Source of the DNA: Phytophthora colocasiae
Lineage: Eukaryota > Oomycota > Peronosporomycetes > Peronosporales > Peronosporaceae
Assembly: GCA_018806915.1 (NCBI GenBank)
Contig: JAGKQI010000049.1
Span: 1,798,001-1,862,000, forward strand
DNA: 64,000 bases
Direction: 5' to 3'
Each line of letters begins with the position of its first letter. Within the stretch, counting starts at the first letter, position 1. The notes beneath the pieces are model-generated. The model made no database searches. It saw only the letters and a program-made list of their open reading frames with translations, and was not told the DNA's origin. The position numbers were made by a program, and so were the translations under genes. Below are positions 30,429-43,456 of this stretch, in pieces.

Positions 30429-31813
30429 TTACGGCTGGTAAAAATCGCGGTGATCCAGTCGAAGAAACTTGACGATAGCACCGACAATTGTGAGCGATGG
30501 AAGTGCACCATTGTGTTTTCGCTGTGGAATCCCCAAGTGTTAGCACGATCACGAATAGAGATACCTAGACAAATGGGCCAACCCATACCTGATAATTCTC
30601 CGTCTTGAGGCGCTCGTACAGACGCTTGTGTAGCTGGAGCCAGTGACTGTCGCCTAGTGTGGCCTTCTGCATACGGTCTTGTAGACGGAAGCAAGGGAAC
30701 AGCAACATCGGAAAGCGCTTGTTCATGTTCTTGAACTCTTCAAAGTCGATGACACCGTCTTTGTTTCGATCAAACTCGGTCAAGCCGTTGTTGATGTTGC
30801 CGGAAAACTGGGACTGACCGTCGTTCACCATACCAACCAGCCGTCGCAACTCCTTGTCTCCGATGGATCCCGTGGCTGCAGGATCGAACGTATCAAACGC
30901 AACTAAGGAAAATTGATGATTTTTGTTAGAGAATGAATTCATGATGAACTGAAGAATGAATACTTACAGTGGAGGATCTCGTCACGGGTGTACATGCAAT
31001 ACAACACGGTAGCGTGAACAAACTCTTCGAAGTCGATCTACCAGAACAACAGGAGGTTGTAAGCTAGGGATCTGTAGAATCAGTAGCAAAAAGACTCACC
31101 GTTCCGTTGCTGTCGGAATCGATCATACGGAACAGGCTCTCGGAGAATGGCGTTTTCGTTTCGTCAATAAACTCAAAGAACTCGTCGCAGTCGATAACTC
31201 CACTCGCACTACGAAGAATTATCATCAGTACAATTCCTGGCCAACAAGTAAATTTTGAACACATGTACGTACTCGAGATCGATCTGTCTGAAACAAGACT
31301 TGAACTTCTTGAGCTCGTGTTGTCCAACTGCATCAATTTGAGTTAGGTAACCATACAGAAAGCGAGAAACACACACCCGTTCAACTTACGTTGGTACTTT
31401 ACCACGACAGCAATCGTTGCTGGACGAGTTAGTTGAATATCTCCTGCACGGCGGCGACGGGTGCGAGTTTGCAGCTTTAGCTTGTTTTCCCCCTGTGAAT
31501 CGGAGACTTTCGCCACCATGGGTAATGAGTCTCCCGTGTCGTTGGACCATCCGTTCTTCGGCTTTTTCTTCTTCTTAGTCTTGTCAGGACTGATCTGTTT
31601 GCCATAGCTTTCGCCTTTGATCGGTCGAATATCCTGCAAGCTGCCGGTATTGCGGTCAACGCGTGGCAAGTCTCCGTTCTGCTCGTCTTTAGCTGCTCCT
31701 CCGGTGATGTCCAAGATGCTAACGCTGCTGCTTTTCCGCTGGAGCATCGGCGGGGGATGTACTGGTGGAAGAAGCCCATGTTCAGACCGAGACGTTCTAC
31801 GCTTTGGCGCCAT
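30429..31813 (-). CDS. EF-hand calcium-binding protein, six exons
   Basis: Exons complement(30429..30521, 30589..30902, 30968..31037, 31100..31208, 31273..31327, 31390..31813), introns 62-67 bp; 354 residues. The first about 140 residues are basic and low-complexity (KTKKKKKPKNGW). Then EF-hands follow: IDLDASGVIDCDEFFEFI, IDSDSNGTIDFEEFV, FDPAATGSIGDKELRRLV and FDRNKDGVIDFEEFKNM, the last with the full D-x-N-x-D-G-x-I-D-x-x-E pattern; the third is less complete. The C-terminus (LTIVGAIVKFLRLDHRDFYQP) comes from the last small exon. A calcium sensor or adaptor, partner unknown. The tail-to-tail gap to the Nudix gene is one base. Confidence 0.85.
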
Positions 31814-32053
31814 GAACTTGAATCGAGGAGGAGGAAGTCAATCGACCCAATTTCGACTGCCCCAACAACCTGCGTTCGTCACCGATCCGATAATTATACA
31901 CGTTGGTTGGGAGGATCAGAGTTCAAGGAGCAGTGATAAGACTGCAGGCAGTAAAGCTCAGGTTAGATGGAAAATGAAGGAACATGAATATGCACTTTGG
32001 ATCGTAAGCTGGGCCTATTTACAGCTCCAATAGGGCGCATCGCCACATGCCAT
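31814..32053. other. Upstream region of the EF-hand gene
   Basis: 240 bp between the EF-hand start and the end of the next minus-strand gene; no further feature seen. Confidence 0.5.
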
Positions 32054-34379
32054 TTACCTCGAGAACACACTGTCGTAGTGGGGGCGGAAGGCACTTGTAG
32101 GTGAGGTCTCTCCCGATTCAGCAGCAGCTTCGGCTGGTACATCACTCGCCTCCGTCCTACCAGTAGTACTCCTCTCAGCCTTTGCTTTCGTCACTGCAGT
32201 TTTTTCTTTCTTGGCTCCTCCTTGTTCGGCAGACACTTTTCCACTTTTCTTCTTATCGGGTGCCGCAACCGAAGTTTTCTTGGACTTGGTGGCATCTTTC
32301 TTGGCCTTCTTGGGCTCAGGCGAAGTAGGCGAAGCAAGCTGTTCCTTGCCGACTGGATCTGATGTGGCCGGAGTTGCATCAAGTGACCTGCGCTTACGCT
32401 TCCGTGACAAGTCCTCCTTCGGGACACACAGAGAAGTCGTAATACTGTCGTTGGCGAATGGAGCGACTGGCAGTCGCATGAGCGCATTTTCATCGTTCGG
32501 GTCGAAAGAGTCCACATCAAAGGCAGGGCATCTCGGGCACTTATTGTTCCAGCAATGACCGTCCGTATCCTGGTCGCACAAGAAGAGCAGTCACACATTA
32601 GTTCGCTGGCATCAAAAACAATACAATAAGTCCACACAGTGCAGATACCTCTTTCTCCACGCCACAGATCTCACACTTTGGAACCACAACAAGATCGACA
32701 ATCGAGGGGTTGTTTTTGTCCCAGAATCCGTCCTCCAGGTAATTCAGATTGAGTCGTGCTTGCCATTCGATAAGGTTCGGCCGCTTTTTCAACTTGTCGC
32801 GCCGACGCATTGCAAACCGCTTCACCAGGTCTTGGAAGGCAATGTAACGCGACGGGGTGGTACCCATCAACACCGCGTCTTCATCCAGACCAAGTTTCTC
32901 GCGAGCCTTGGCATTATTACGGTTGCGGCTGTTCTGACGCGCCGTCTTGGGATGTCCATCAGCTGCAAGCTGAAGATCCTTTTTCTTGAACACTTGCAGT
33001 ACTTTCGTGGTCTGGATTTCCACTGTGCACGTGTCGCGATCTGCCTTTTTCACAATACCAAAGCCCTTTCGGTTCGGCAGATTGACCTTCTTCTCAATCC
33101 ACGAGATGCCGTAGTTACCACGGGTCGACACACGGCGCGATCGCTGACCATTATCTTCGCCCTGGGAGTCCTCAGTCTGTTCGCCTGCTGGATCATCTGT
33201 GCCGCTGTGGCCACCCTCGTCATCGTCATCGTCATCCTCCTCATCTCCATTGCTGATACCGTTTGCTCGGTTCTCTGCGCGGCGTTTCCTTTCCTTCTCG
33301 AGGCTTTTCGCGTGCAGTACTTTAATGGTCTCCATATCCTCCAGCAACGTCAGCTCGTATGCTCGCTTAGCCGTGTTCTCACTGGAATTCTCAAGCTTCA
33401 GCTGCACCCAACCATTGCCCGAGCGGAGGACACGTCCATGTTGACCTTTGAACTTGCCAACGTTTATACGGCACTTACGGTCGATCCACATATCCGGATC
33501 CAGCACAGACAGCAGTTTCCCTTTGCCTCTTCTCTTCTTATGGGTCGTCGCGGGCTTCTTCTTCTCCTCATCTACCTGCTCTTCTTCTTCCCCTTCCTCC
33601 TCTTCTTCCTCGTCTTCATCATCGTGCTCTTCCGGCACCATCTGTAAGTGTCTATGGTGCATCGTCACAGAGATATCTTCATCTCCATCAAGCTGCACCG
33701 TAACACCGCCTCTTCCATGTCCCGTAACGACACCTTCTTTCCCATCATGATTCTTTAAGTAACGTTTTTCAACAGCATTCAGAATCTCCAGCTTCACCAG
33801 GACACGACTACCAGGTTCCAAATGGTCGTTTTCAACCTCCTCCTTGTGCTCTTCCTCCTCTATCTCATCTTCCTGATGTAGTACAGGACTCTGATGAGGA
33901 GAAGCTGCAGGGCTACTAATATCTCCATCCTCTAGCACCTCCAGAGCTGACGGACGGTACTTGTAGACCACATCTCCATCTCTGATCCTCACTTTGAACC
34001 ACGTGTTCGGGTGCAGCGGAACCTCCTCCACCATGCCCAGTTTGTGAACGGTGTGAGGCACACGCTGCTCCACGTCCGGCGTCTTGAGGATACGCACAAG
34101 CGTCCCCTTCTCCAGTGTATGCAGCTCTCGAGCTGTAGGAGAGATCCGATAGGCCGCGTCAATGGCATCCAGCTCGGCCTCGTCCGCTTCATCCACTGGT
34201 TCCTCTTCTTCTTCTTCAATTTCTTCTTCTTCTTCTTCCTCCTCCTCCTCTTCTTCTTCTTCATCAGCTGAAGAACCACCTGAAGGCTGAGATAATGAAC
34301 GTCTCATCGTCTTAACAGTGGACCGTGTGGATCGCGAGCCTCCACGGCGAGGGCGATCTGCTTCCTCTAAGCTCGACAT
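32054..34379 (-). CDS. Acidic nuclear protein with repeated KOW/Tudor-like modules and a zinc finger
   Basis: Two exons, complement(32054..32569, 32649..34379), intron 79 bp; 748 residues. A Glu run (about residues 40-62) precedes four similar beta-barrel-like segments: GTLVRILKTPD (near 91), GSRVLVKLEILN with EGVVTGHGRGGVTVQL (near 190), CRINVGKFKGQHGRVLRSGNGWV (near 300, KOW-like) and WIEKKVNLPNRKGFGIVKKA (near 440), divided by acidic linkers. The C-x2-C pair at C569/C572 from exon 1 and C583, C588, C591 from exon 2 form a zinc finger split by the intron. The tail is Lys/Ala/Pro rich with nuclear signals (SRKRKRRSL). It probably binds chromatin or RNA-related partners; no named family recognised. 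Confidence 0.78.
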
Positions 34380-35514
<1,135 letters not shown>

Positions 35515-35811
35515 GAAGAGACCAGCTTCCAGTAGAGATGAGCGGTGCGACCTAGTAGACGGCAGGCGAAACGAAATGCAAACAAGCCAGTTATTCACAA
35601 CTATGGACGAACGGACAGCAAGGACCATCGAAATCAAGCAGTGGCACGCGCTATGACGGGAGAACAGGAAGTGATTATGTACTCACGTATTCGCTGTCTC
35701 GCCTCAGCGCGTCCTTTTGTCAAGCAGGAAGGGAGTATGCATGTAGGCTCGTTTCCTTTTTAATATGTGGTGACGAGATTTGACGTTGAGGTCTTAGAAT
35801 GCTACCAGTGG
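35515..35811. other. Convergent 3' region between RAB6 and IFT80
   Basis: 297 bp with no coding signal; it holds both 3' untranslated regions. Confidence 0.5.
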
Positions 35812-38118
35812 TTACTTCCGACGACTACCGCCACTGCTTTGCTGCTCTTTTTCCCGCTCGAGCTCCTTCTTCTTCGAGATGGTCTCCCAGTCGATAGCTA
35901 CCTGCTTCGAATACTGCAGAAACTTCTTATCCGTCTCTTGGAGTTTGTTCGCAGCTAGGAATCGTTCGCGGTAAGCAAGTACCGTATCCACATGCGTTCC
36001 AGCGTCTGTCGTATGTTTAATGGCTAGATCCAGCGCTCGTTCCCAGCGGAAAAGCCTCAAATTCAGCTTAATGGCTCGATACACGAGTGGAGTCGGGTGG
36101 GCTTGCAGCAATATAGCCTCCGCTTCGTCAATGTTCCCGGAGTATAGAGCCAATTCAGCATTGCGACGTTCATCCGAAGCCATACTTTTGACGTGCAGCA
36201 CGAAGTAAAGTTTGTCCACACAGTCAATAGAAGCAAGCGCAATCTCTGCTGTCTCAAGGTGACGTCGGTGGAGAGCCATACCAGCCAAGCAGGTCCACAA
36301 GCTCTTGCTCTTGACAAAACGACACAGTCTAACCGCTTTGTCCCAATCCGCAGACGTCGTGAACTCGAACAGCATTGGAGCGTAGGGAGACACGCTAGCA
36401 GCCAGAGTGGTGCCATCAGCTCGCCTCACGGTTACACTGGAGCCGACAAAGCTAGTGATCGCCGCCATTTTCAAGAATTCGGCAGCATCTCGAGATTCCA
36501 CCACGTCGGGGAGCAGTGTTCGATCCACATAAACCATGTTTGGGTATGTCCACGTGAGCAGTTTGGTGTCAGCGATGGCAATGAGCAGCTCACTGGCATC
36601 GTTCCAAGCTGCAGAGTCTACCTGAGCGTGCAACTTGAAGTTGCCTTTGCTAGCGACTCGAGACAGATACATATCGCGGTTCCGGTCAATGAAGAAGAGC
36701 TTGCGGTCTTCCATGGGTCCGAAGCGACTGAGGGATAACTCGAGAATCTCCAGAGAGTGGGTGATCACTAACGGGAGCTGCTTACCTGTGTTCAGGTCGA
36801 AACACCGAATTGTTTTCCGATCCGAGTGGTCAAGGATCGCCAGGGTGTCACAACTGAGCGCGATAGTACGGCTGCTTAGGAATTCTACGTGTAGTCCTGG
36901 GAACTTAGGGTTGCTCACGCTTTTTCCTTCGTACGAATAGACCTGGATGCCGTTGATGTTATCCACCGTCAGAAAGTGGCTCTCGCTCTGGACTAGGAGA
37001 CTCACAGCAGCTCTCAAGTCGAAGATATGCGGCGTATTCCAGCTCTGCGCGTCATAAATGAAGCATTGTGTGGCTGTGCAGACAACGAGGAAACCATGAG
37101 CGAAGGACATCTCCACCACTCGGTCCCGGGCGAAGTCTAGCTCTTCCAGAGTTTCATTCACGACATCATGGACGTGGATCTTGCGCGGATCCACCAGTGT
37201 CACCTCAACCTTCTTCCAAGGCAGCATACGCCCCACTACCTGTGCAAACACGGTGGCTCCATTACCTCCTGCAGCCACAAGTTGCGTCGAATCTGAGGCC
37301 CAAGCCAAATCCATTAGCGAGCCGCTCTGTGGGCGTTGGCGGCAATACGACCATCCCGTTTGATCGCATAGTCTCAACATGTTGAAGGAACCTACAGCGA
37401 AACAGCTACCGTTGGGACACCACGCAATGGAGGTGATGACGTGCTCCCCCGCTGGGCTCTGGTACAGTTGACGTCCAAATGCGTCCCAAACGCGGAAGAT
37501 CCGGTCTTCCCCGCCTGAAATGAGACGGTTGTTAATCGGATTCCAGTCCAAGCACAGGATGGAGCCGTCGTGAGCCTTCCACTGGATGTCTTTCCGGCCA
37601 AGTTGCACAGTCTTGATCACTAGATTGTTGCCGTGTGTGAACAAGAGTTGGTCACTGTCAGGCCCCCAGCAAACATCGTATACGGATCGACCTGTGGTGG
37701 CTAGTGTCGATCGGAGATTCCCACTCCTTGACCAAATCTTGAGTGTGCCGTCCTCCCCAGCAGTTACGAGAGCGGTGCCGTCGTAGTTCCACTTGAGTGC
37801 GATCACAGCTCCAGCGTCACAAGCCTGTACACGCTTTTCCTCCCTCCCGCTCTTCGAAACCAGACGAAAGGTGCCGTCCGTGCAGGAAACAGCAAATGTG
37901 TCAGCGTTCTGCTTGCCCATGGACGGCACCCAGTGCACACAAGTAACGAAAGCGTCCATCTTGGGTATCACCGGACCCACCACTTCCCCGTCCATTCGCC
38001 ATCGCACGATAGAGTTGTCGTCGCTGCATGTGATGGCATCGTTTTCAGGCGTCCAGCAACACGCCGTCACAATCTCCGTGTGCTGGTTTACAGGTAATTG
38101 CGAGTGCTGCAGACGCAT
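35812..38118 (-). CDS. IFT80: Intraflagellar transport protein 80
   Basis: Single exon, 768 residues, close to the length of animal IFT80. N-terminal WD40 propellers: VTACCWTPENDAITCSDD, ALKWNYDGTALVTAGEDGTLKIW, SILCLDWNPINNRLISGGEDR, SIAWCPNGSCFAVGSF. A C-terminal helical region with TPR-like repeats (LYFVLHVKSMASDERRNAEL, ILLQAHPTPLVYRAIKLNLR) ends in a Lys/Glu-rich tail. IFT80 is part of the IFT-B complex that carries cargo to the flagellar tip; in oomycetes it would serve zoospore flagella. It diverges from the neighbouring membrane protein with 175 bp between starts. Confidence 0.93.
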   Translation of the reverse strand: MRLQHSQLPVNQHTEIVTACCWTPENDAITCSDDNSIVRWRMDGEVVGPVIPKMDAFVTCVHWVPSMGKQNADTFAVSCTDGTFRLVSKSGREEKRVQACDAGAVIALKWNYDGTALVTAGEDGTLKIWSRSGNLRSTLATTGRSVYDVCWGPDSDQLLFTHGNNLVIKTVQLGRKDIQWKAHDGSILCLDWNPINNRLISGGEDRIFRVWDAFGRQLYQSPAGEHVITSIAWCPNGSCFAVGSFNMLRLCDQTGWSYCRQRPQSGSLMDLAWASDSTQLVAAGGNGATVFAQVVGRMLPWKKVEVTLVDPRKIHVHDVVNETLEELDFARDRVVEMSFAHGFLVVCTATQCFIYDAQSWNTPHIFDLRAAVSLLVQSESHFLTVDNINGIQVYSYEGKSVSNPKFPGLHVEFLSSRTIALSCDTLAILDHSDRKTIRCFDLNTGKQLPLVITHSLEILELSLSRFGPMEDRKLFFIDRNRDMYLSRVASKGNFKLHAQVDSAAWNDASELLIAIADTKLLTWTYPNMVYVDRTLLPDVVESRDAAEFLKMAAITSFVGSSVTVRRADGTTLAASVSPYAPMLFEFTTSADWDKAVRLCRFVKSKSLWTCLAGMALHRRHLETAEIALASIDCVDKLYFVLHVKSMASDERRNAELALYSGNIDEAEAILLQAHPTPLVYRAIKLNLRLFRWERALDLAIKHTTDAGTHVDTVLAYRERFLAANKLQETDKKFLQYSKQVAIDWETISKKKELEREKEQQSSGGSRRK

Positions 38119-38293
38119 AGCTAGCCACGTCCCTAATGTCGATCAAGAGGCCGAATGATCACTAGGAAAAGATCCGCTGCCTCGACCTTTCACCTCTCGG
38201 TAACGCTTTTGCGTATTCATGGCAGGTAGAAACTTTCTCCGGGGGTCCTGGAAACGAGGTTCATAACCGAAATTCACCGGAAGTAAACCAGAA
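38119..38293. promoter_or_regulatory. Shared divergent upstream region, IFT80/membrane protein
   Basis: 175 bp between two divergent ATGs. No specific motif called. Confidence 0.5.
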
Positions 38294-39292
38294 ATGAGAG
38301 TAGCATACGCACTGCAAGGCCTCGTGGCCGCTTCAACGGCGATGGCAGCTTCATACAACCCCCAATTCGTTGTGCTTGGCACAGACGGCACGGTCGTTGT
38401 TGATGCAGACCCGAATTTATACTTCCGGACAAGTACCAAGCTCAAGCTCGAAGAACTGGTTCGTACTACGAATCAATTCTTCGAGGAACACGACCAACTG
38501 GAAGACGTTGTGGCCTCCGACTTGACCTCCAAGCAGACAGAAATCGATGAGCTGCCCATGATTTTGCTGCCTTCAATAGACGACGAACTGCCAGCCTCCC
38601 ACGACGTCGCCAACAACCAGGTACATGGTCGAAATAGTCAACATTTAGCTGCTTTTGAGCTCACGCGGTGTTTTTTTTTTCCTTCTGCAGGAAATCGTTG
38701 AAGACGATTTCTCCAGCACTGCATCTCCAGTACGTGCAGGTCCTTCATTCTTACTCAGGATCATATATCTGACGCAGTAATTGCATTTGTAGGCCTTGAT
38801 TCAGCCCTCACCTTGGACAATTGCTGATGAAATCGAAACCCCGGGAGTGTATGGGTCCATCATTTTCGCTGAACTGGTATTTCACCTCGCTTTGTTGTGA
38901 ATTCATTCGCGTGCTTACTTTCTTGATGCATTACACACCAGAGTTGTTGTTTTGTGGCTTTCGTCGGGTATTTAGTCACCACGATCCCGCTGTGGGCCGG
39001 ATTCTCGCGCGGTCAGAAATGCTGCATCGTCGCGGCTTTCATGTTGGCACTTCTGTACCAATTCGCGGCTGTGGGCTGGATCATTGGTGTAGTAGCACCG
39101 GAGTTTATGTTGGGGTTGTCAAGCCTCATCACTCGGATGATCTCATTGGGAATGGTGCCTATCACCACCACGTCGTTCATGTGTCGCGCAAGAGAGATCT
39201 GTCAAGACCAGACTACAGTGGCGTCCACAGGACGGAAATCGTCACACTCGCGAAGCTCGCGCCGCCATCACGCACGTGCCAGAGCTAGCTAG
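38294..39292 (+). CDS. Signal-peptide membrane protein of unknown function
   Basis: Four exons, join(38294..38620, 38691..38729, 38793..38876, 38942..39292), introns 63-70 bp; 266 residues. A signal peptide (MRVAYALQGLVAASTAMAAS) leads into a short luminal or outer region rich in Asp/Glu, ending DLTSKQTEIDELPMILLPS. Two or three membrane segments follow (SIIFAELSCCFVAFVGYLVT and CCIVAAFMLALLYQFAAVGW), then LSSLITRMISLGMVPI and a basic His/Arg/Ser tail (SSHSRSSRRHHARARAS). No family was recognised. The middle exon of 13 codons is supported by frame, GT..AG sites and the GTACGT donor, not by similarity. Confidence 0.65.
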
Positions 39293-39353
39293 AGAGTTAG
39301 ACAGCTACATGTAGCTATATCCTTATTGCATCACTAGCATAACGAAAATCTCA

Positions 39354-42300
39354 TTATAGGTAAGTGGGCACGTACACTCTCTTCCCGACTTCTTTGCTTG
39401 GAGTAGAGTCATCGTCTGCTTTGTCTCCGCCCTTCATGCGTGATAAAATGCTTTTCTTTCGAGGTGATGGACGCAATGATGACACTTGCTGGCTATTGTC
39501 AACAACTTCCATCTCCGGTTCCGAGTCACCAATTACAGCCGTCTCCCCTTCCAATTGATAAGCCTCTTCCTCATCCTGCTCTCCAACAATCTCTTCGTGG
39601 CGGAATGTCGTCGCCCCATTTAATAACTCGTCCATGTCGTCATCGCCACTGCCACTTGAACTCACAGTGACAGGCTTCTCTTCAGTCTGGGCTGGAGGGG
39701 GGTCGTCCGGTGTCAGCATCTCAGTAACCAGTTCGTCGGCCACTTCGATCATTTCCCCTTCATCATCGTCGACGACATTGGGATGTTTCTTCGTCGCCTT
39801 CTTTGGTGTTTTCCTCAACGACGCAGAGTCGTATCGCACTCCATTCTGCTGAATGATCAGCCCATCGCGGCTCCTTTGGTACGCGTCTTGAATCCCCTTC
39901 AGAACACCTCCCGGTTTCCAGCAGATCAAGTTCGCAATACCGAAAAGTTCCCCTCTCTGTTGTGGATTCCCCTGAACGCCTTCAAAGTATCGCGGAGCAT
40001 TGCCACCTTTCAACGTCGTGTCACTGAGCTGCTGCTTGTAAATCTGCCGGACGTAAATCATCTCCTCGATCGTTCCCAAGGTAATGAGTCTGTACACTTG
40101 TACATCCTTTGTTTGGCCAATTCGATACGCTCGATCCTGAGCCTGACAGTCATGAGCTGGGTTCCAGCTGGGGTCAAAAATGACGACGTTTGTGGCACTC
40201 TGCAAGTTGAGCCCTACCCCACCAGCTCTCGTACTGATGAGGAAGACGGTTGTGTTGCTGTCAGGACTGTTAAAGTCGTTAACCATCTGCAACCGCTCCT
40301 CCACCTTAGTGTTTCCGTCCAGTCTGCTGTATTTTGTCGCCTTCGTAATCAGGAAAAGCTGGATAATGTCCAACATTCGAGTACTTCGACTAAAGATGAG
40401 TGTTCTCTGGCGACGCTTCTTCCAAACAGCCAAAAGCTTCTCTAAGACGATCATTTTCCCGCACGTTTTCGTCGAAATTGCACACATTTCTTGGAAACTG
40501 GACACTTGGTCTACACCGCCCACCTCATTGAGGTCGGAGCCAAAGGCTGTTCTTGCAAACTCGCGTTGATAATGCTGCAGTTCCGGACGGTCATGAGGGT
40601 TCACCTTCAGTAGCTCCAGGTGGTTAGATAGCTTCAACAGCATGGCCACACATGGAAGACCCATGCAATTTGGGCAGTTTTTGCAAGCTCCGTCATCGTG
40701 AAAGCGCTCGTAGAGCAGCCCAGGTTTATCGCCCATATCCAACGGAATCTTGTAACAGCATTTCTTCCGTTTTCCTCCACTATCACGGCCGCAGTCACAC
40801 ATTTCTTCTCCACGTTGCAGTAATTGGAACTCAGGCATGGCCAATACTCGTTGATACGCAGCCATTTGAAGAGGAGTAAGATCACAAAATACAACCTGAT
40901 CGTTCTTCTTTACTTCTTGAAAGGTTGGGTTGATTTCCTTCTCTCGGCGGAGGTAGTACGGTTGCAACTTTTGCCGCAGCTCCTTTTCTTTTTGGTGACT
41001 GCGTTGAACTGCTTCAGGGGCTGCAGACTTCTTCCTTCCGTACTTGATATCGTTGCCATAGTACAAGCTGAATTCCGCCCAGGATCCGATTGCCCCCGGA
41101 GCAATTGTATCCACCAAACAGTGGAGTTCTTTCTCGTTGTTCTGCATTAAAGTGCCTGTAAGTCCAAGCTTCTTGCGACACTTGATTGCCTTCACAGCTT
41201 GTGTGAGCTTCGCATCAGGGTTCTTCAAACAGTGCATCTCGTCCAAAATCACAGCTTCCCATGGGATTTTGTGCAGGCGACTCAGATACATCTTCAAAAT
41301 GTCGTAACTACAGATAACAATTTCGTATTCACCCCTAAAAGCAAGAAAATACCTCGTTAATTAAATTACACAATCACAGTGTGAGTTGTAATGTAAACGC
41401 ACCTGGCGATTTTGTCGATCATAGCGTCCCGATCACTTGGCTTCCCACGAAGAATAATTGTGGTGCAACTCATCCACGTGCGTAGCTCTTGTTCCCAGTT
41501 TTGGAGTAGCGATGCTGGCATTACAATAAATATGGGTGCCACCTGACCTTCAAAGCTGAATCCCGAGTCTTCAGGGTGACCAGTACAACCGCTTTCACTA
41601 TACCGTTCCCGACGCTGATGTAGCAACGCCTTCCATGCATCCTTGTCACGGCTATCGCCGTGCTTGCCCATAATCGCCGACAGGAACGCAATGACTTGAA
41701 TTGTCTTCCCGAGACCCATATCATCACCCAAAATTGCTCCAGTGCCACGCTCATAGGCACCAAAGAGAAACTCCACGCCCTTCCGCTGGTAGTCAAACAA
41801 GTAGCTATTCATGTTTGCACATACCTCGAACGTCTTTGATCCTTCCAACTCCGACGATAAAACCATAGGATCAGCATTGGTTTTCGGCGGATCAAGTTGT
41901 GGCCATCGCTCACTCGTGTAGAAATCTTTATCATCTTCACTAGAGTCGCTCAGTTCCTTCTGTATTTGTTTACGCGGTTGCCTCTTTGTCGGCTCTCGCT
42001 TTTCTCGTGGTATCCGACGGCCACTTGCAGCGTTGGCACGTTTGAGTATCTGTTCCCCCTTCTCCTTCTGCATTTCCTCATCATCCGACGTTATTTCCTT
42101 AGCATCCGACATCCATCCATCTGCATCGTCGTCGACGCCAGGGATTGCAGAGCCGATAATGTGTCGCGGTCGTGGTCCGACATCATGTGCTTCTGTCTTT
42201 GCGTCGTCGTAGAACGTATCACGTGCAGTCTTCATCTCCTCTTCGGTCATTTCCTGCACTGGTTGTTGCCTCCGATGGCGTCTTTTTTTCACGTTCATGA

Positions 42301-42958
42301 AGCCATCAGCAGTGCTGAACGGCGACACGTAGGTTACTTTCGAAGCTGCCACTTGCTCCGAATCTGCTCCAGTCGTCTGAGCGTCCCAAAACCTTCTCTT
42401 CTTGGACTTTTCCACTACTTTAGGAGATGCAGCCATCTTCCTATCTTCTCCTTCGTCATCAAAACTCTCTGTCCGTTTACTAACAACTCGAAGAGCTGTC
42501 GATGCAGAGGTATCACGTCTCTGAGACTCCTTGGACGATGTATTAGCTGCAGCCAATCCATATTTCCTCGCAATTCGTTCTGCAGCCGTCAATTCTTTCT
42601 CTGCTGAAGACGGTGTAGATTTCTGTGGGGTAATGATAGAGGAGTAAGCAGCTACTGCAGCTTCAACCGCCTTGTCTTTATCGTTTTTAGACAAGGATTT
42701 ATCGTGTTGTTGCCGCTTGGAAGATGGTAAAAGGTTCATGAGCAGCTCGCGCGCAGAAACCACGGGCTTGTGCGTTTTAGCTGCTTGTGAAGGGCTGGGT
42801 CGGTCTTGACTGGCCATTTGTACGCGCTTCGTGGGACTCAGCAGCTCCTCGATACTGTCTTGACTCGAAGGAGATTGTAGTGGCTTGCGAGGAGCTGGAG
42901 AAGCAGCGAAAGACGTCGGCGAGTCACCTTCATCCTCGCTGCTAGACATCAACTCCAT
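39354..42958 (-). CDS. SNF2-family DNA translocase, ERCC6L2-like
   Basis: Two exons, complement(39354..41334, 41403..42958), intron 68 bp; 1178 residues. After a long Ser/Lys-rich N-terminus come the SNF2 motifs: GDDMGLGKTIQVIAF (I), VILDEMHCLKNP (II, DEMH in place of DEAH), LTGTLMQNN (III), then a Cys-rich insert (MCDCGRDSGGKRKKCCYK, CKNCPNCMGLPC), LIFSRSTRMLDIIQ (IV), ISTRAGGVGLNLQSA (V) and QAQDRAYRIGQ (VI). The Cys insert and the block RYFEGVQGNPQQRGELFGI are like ERCC6L2, a protein of double-strand-break and transcription-coupled repair. The tail is acidic. The stop is 61 bp from the convergent membrane protein gene. Confidence 0.88.
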
Positions 42959-43171
42959 TCTGCTTATAAGGGTTAATTTTTATGTAAAGATTATAAAAAT
43001 AAAGAGTCACTTTCTGTCTTTCATTCCTGCAGCTTGATGGAAGAAAGAGAAGCATCAGTTAAAGATCACTGGCTTGTTATTACGTTAGGTCTATAAATCT
43101 ACAGCACTGCTGGTGGTCGCTTCAGTCAGGATATTGCTTTTAAAGCGCCTTTTCACATATCGTCGACGCTC
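42959..43171. other. Upstream region of the SNF2 gene and 3' region of NOP10
   Basis: 213 bp, AT-rich near 42990; no other feature. Confidence 0.5.
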
Positions 43172-43456
43172 TTACTGGAAGATCGGGTCGGGAGTCTGCG
43201 TAGGAAGCAGGCCGAAGCGCTTCTTGGTCGTGATACGCTCCTTGGAGAACTTATCGTCAGGCGAGAAGCGCGCAGGGTGGGCCGAGCAAGTCGGGGCACC
43301 AGCCGGCGTCTCCTTCTGCAAAGTGACAAGTAAGAAATAAATAACCAATTAGCAAACTAAATACCGTTGAAAGATTGACTAATAATATGGCTGTAGACGC
43401 ACCTTAAGCGTGTAGACACGCTTGCCGTCTTCTCCGAGGTAGTACATGAGGTGCAT
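43172..43456 (-). CDS. NOP10: H/ACA ribonucleoprotein subunit NOP10
   Basis: Two exons, complement(43172..43315, 43403..43456), intron 87 bp; 65 residues. The sequence [18 protein letters not shown] joins [20 protein letters not shown], then [16 protein letters not shown], an almost complete match to the conserved NOP10 family, including the [12 protein letters not shown] core. NOP10 is a small core protein of H/ACA snoRNPs, which guide pseudouridylation of rRNA with dyskerin, and of telomerase in some organisms. It diverges from Ran with 343 bp between starts. Confidence 0.95.

Noticed and set aside
32760..33647. 295-codon plus-strand frame opposite the KOW-like gene
   Set aside because: Low-complexity Ser/Leu/Phe translation caused by the acidic repeats on the other strand.
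34200..34262. GAA/GAG-type microsatellite
   Set aside because: It encodes the Glu run of the acidic protein in frame, so it is not a separate repeat feature.
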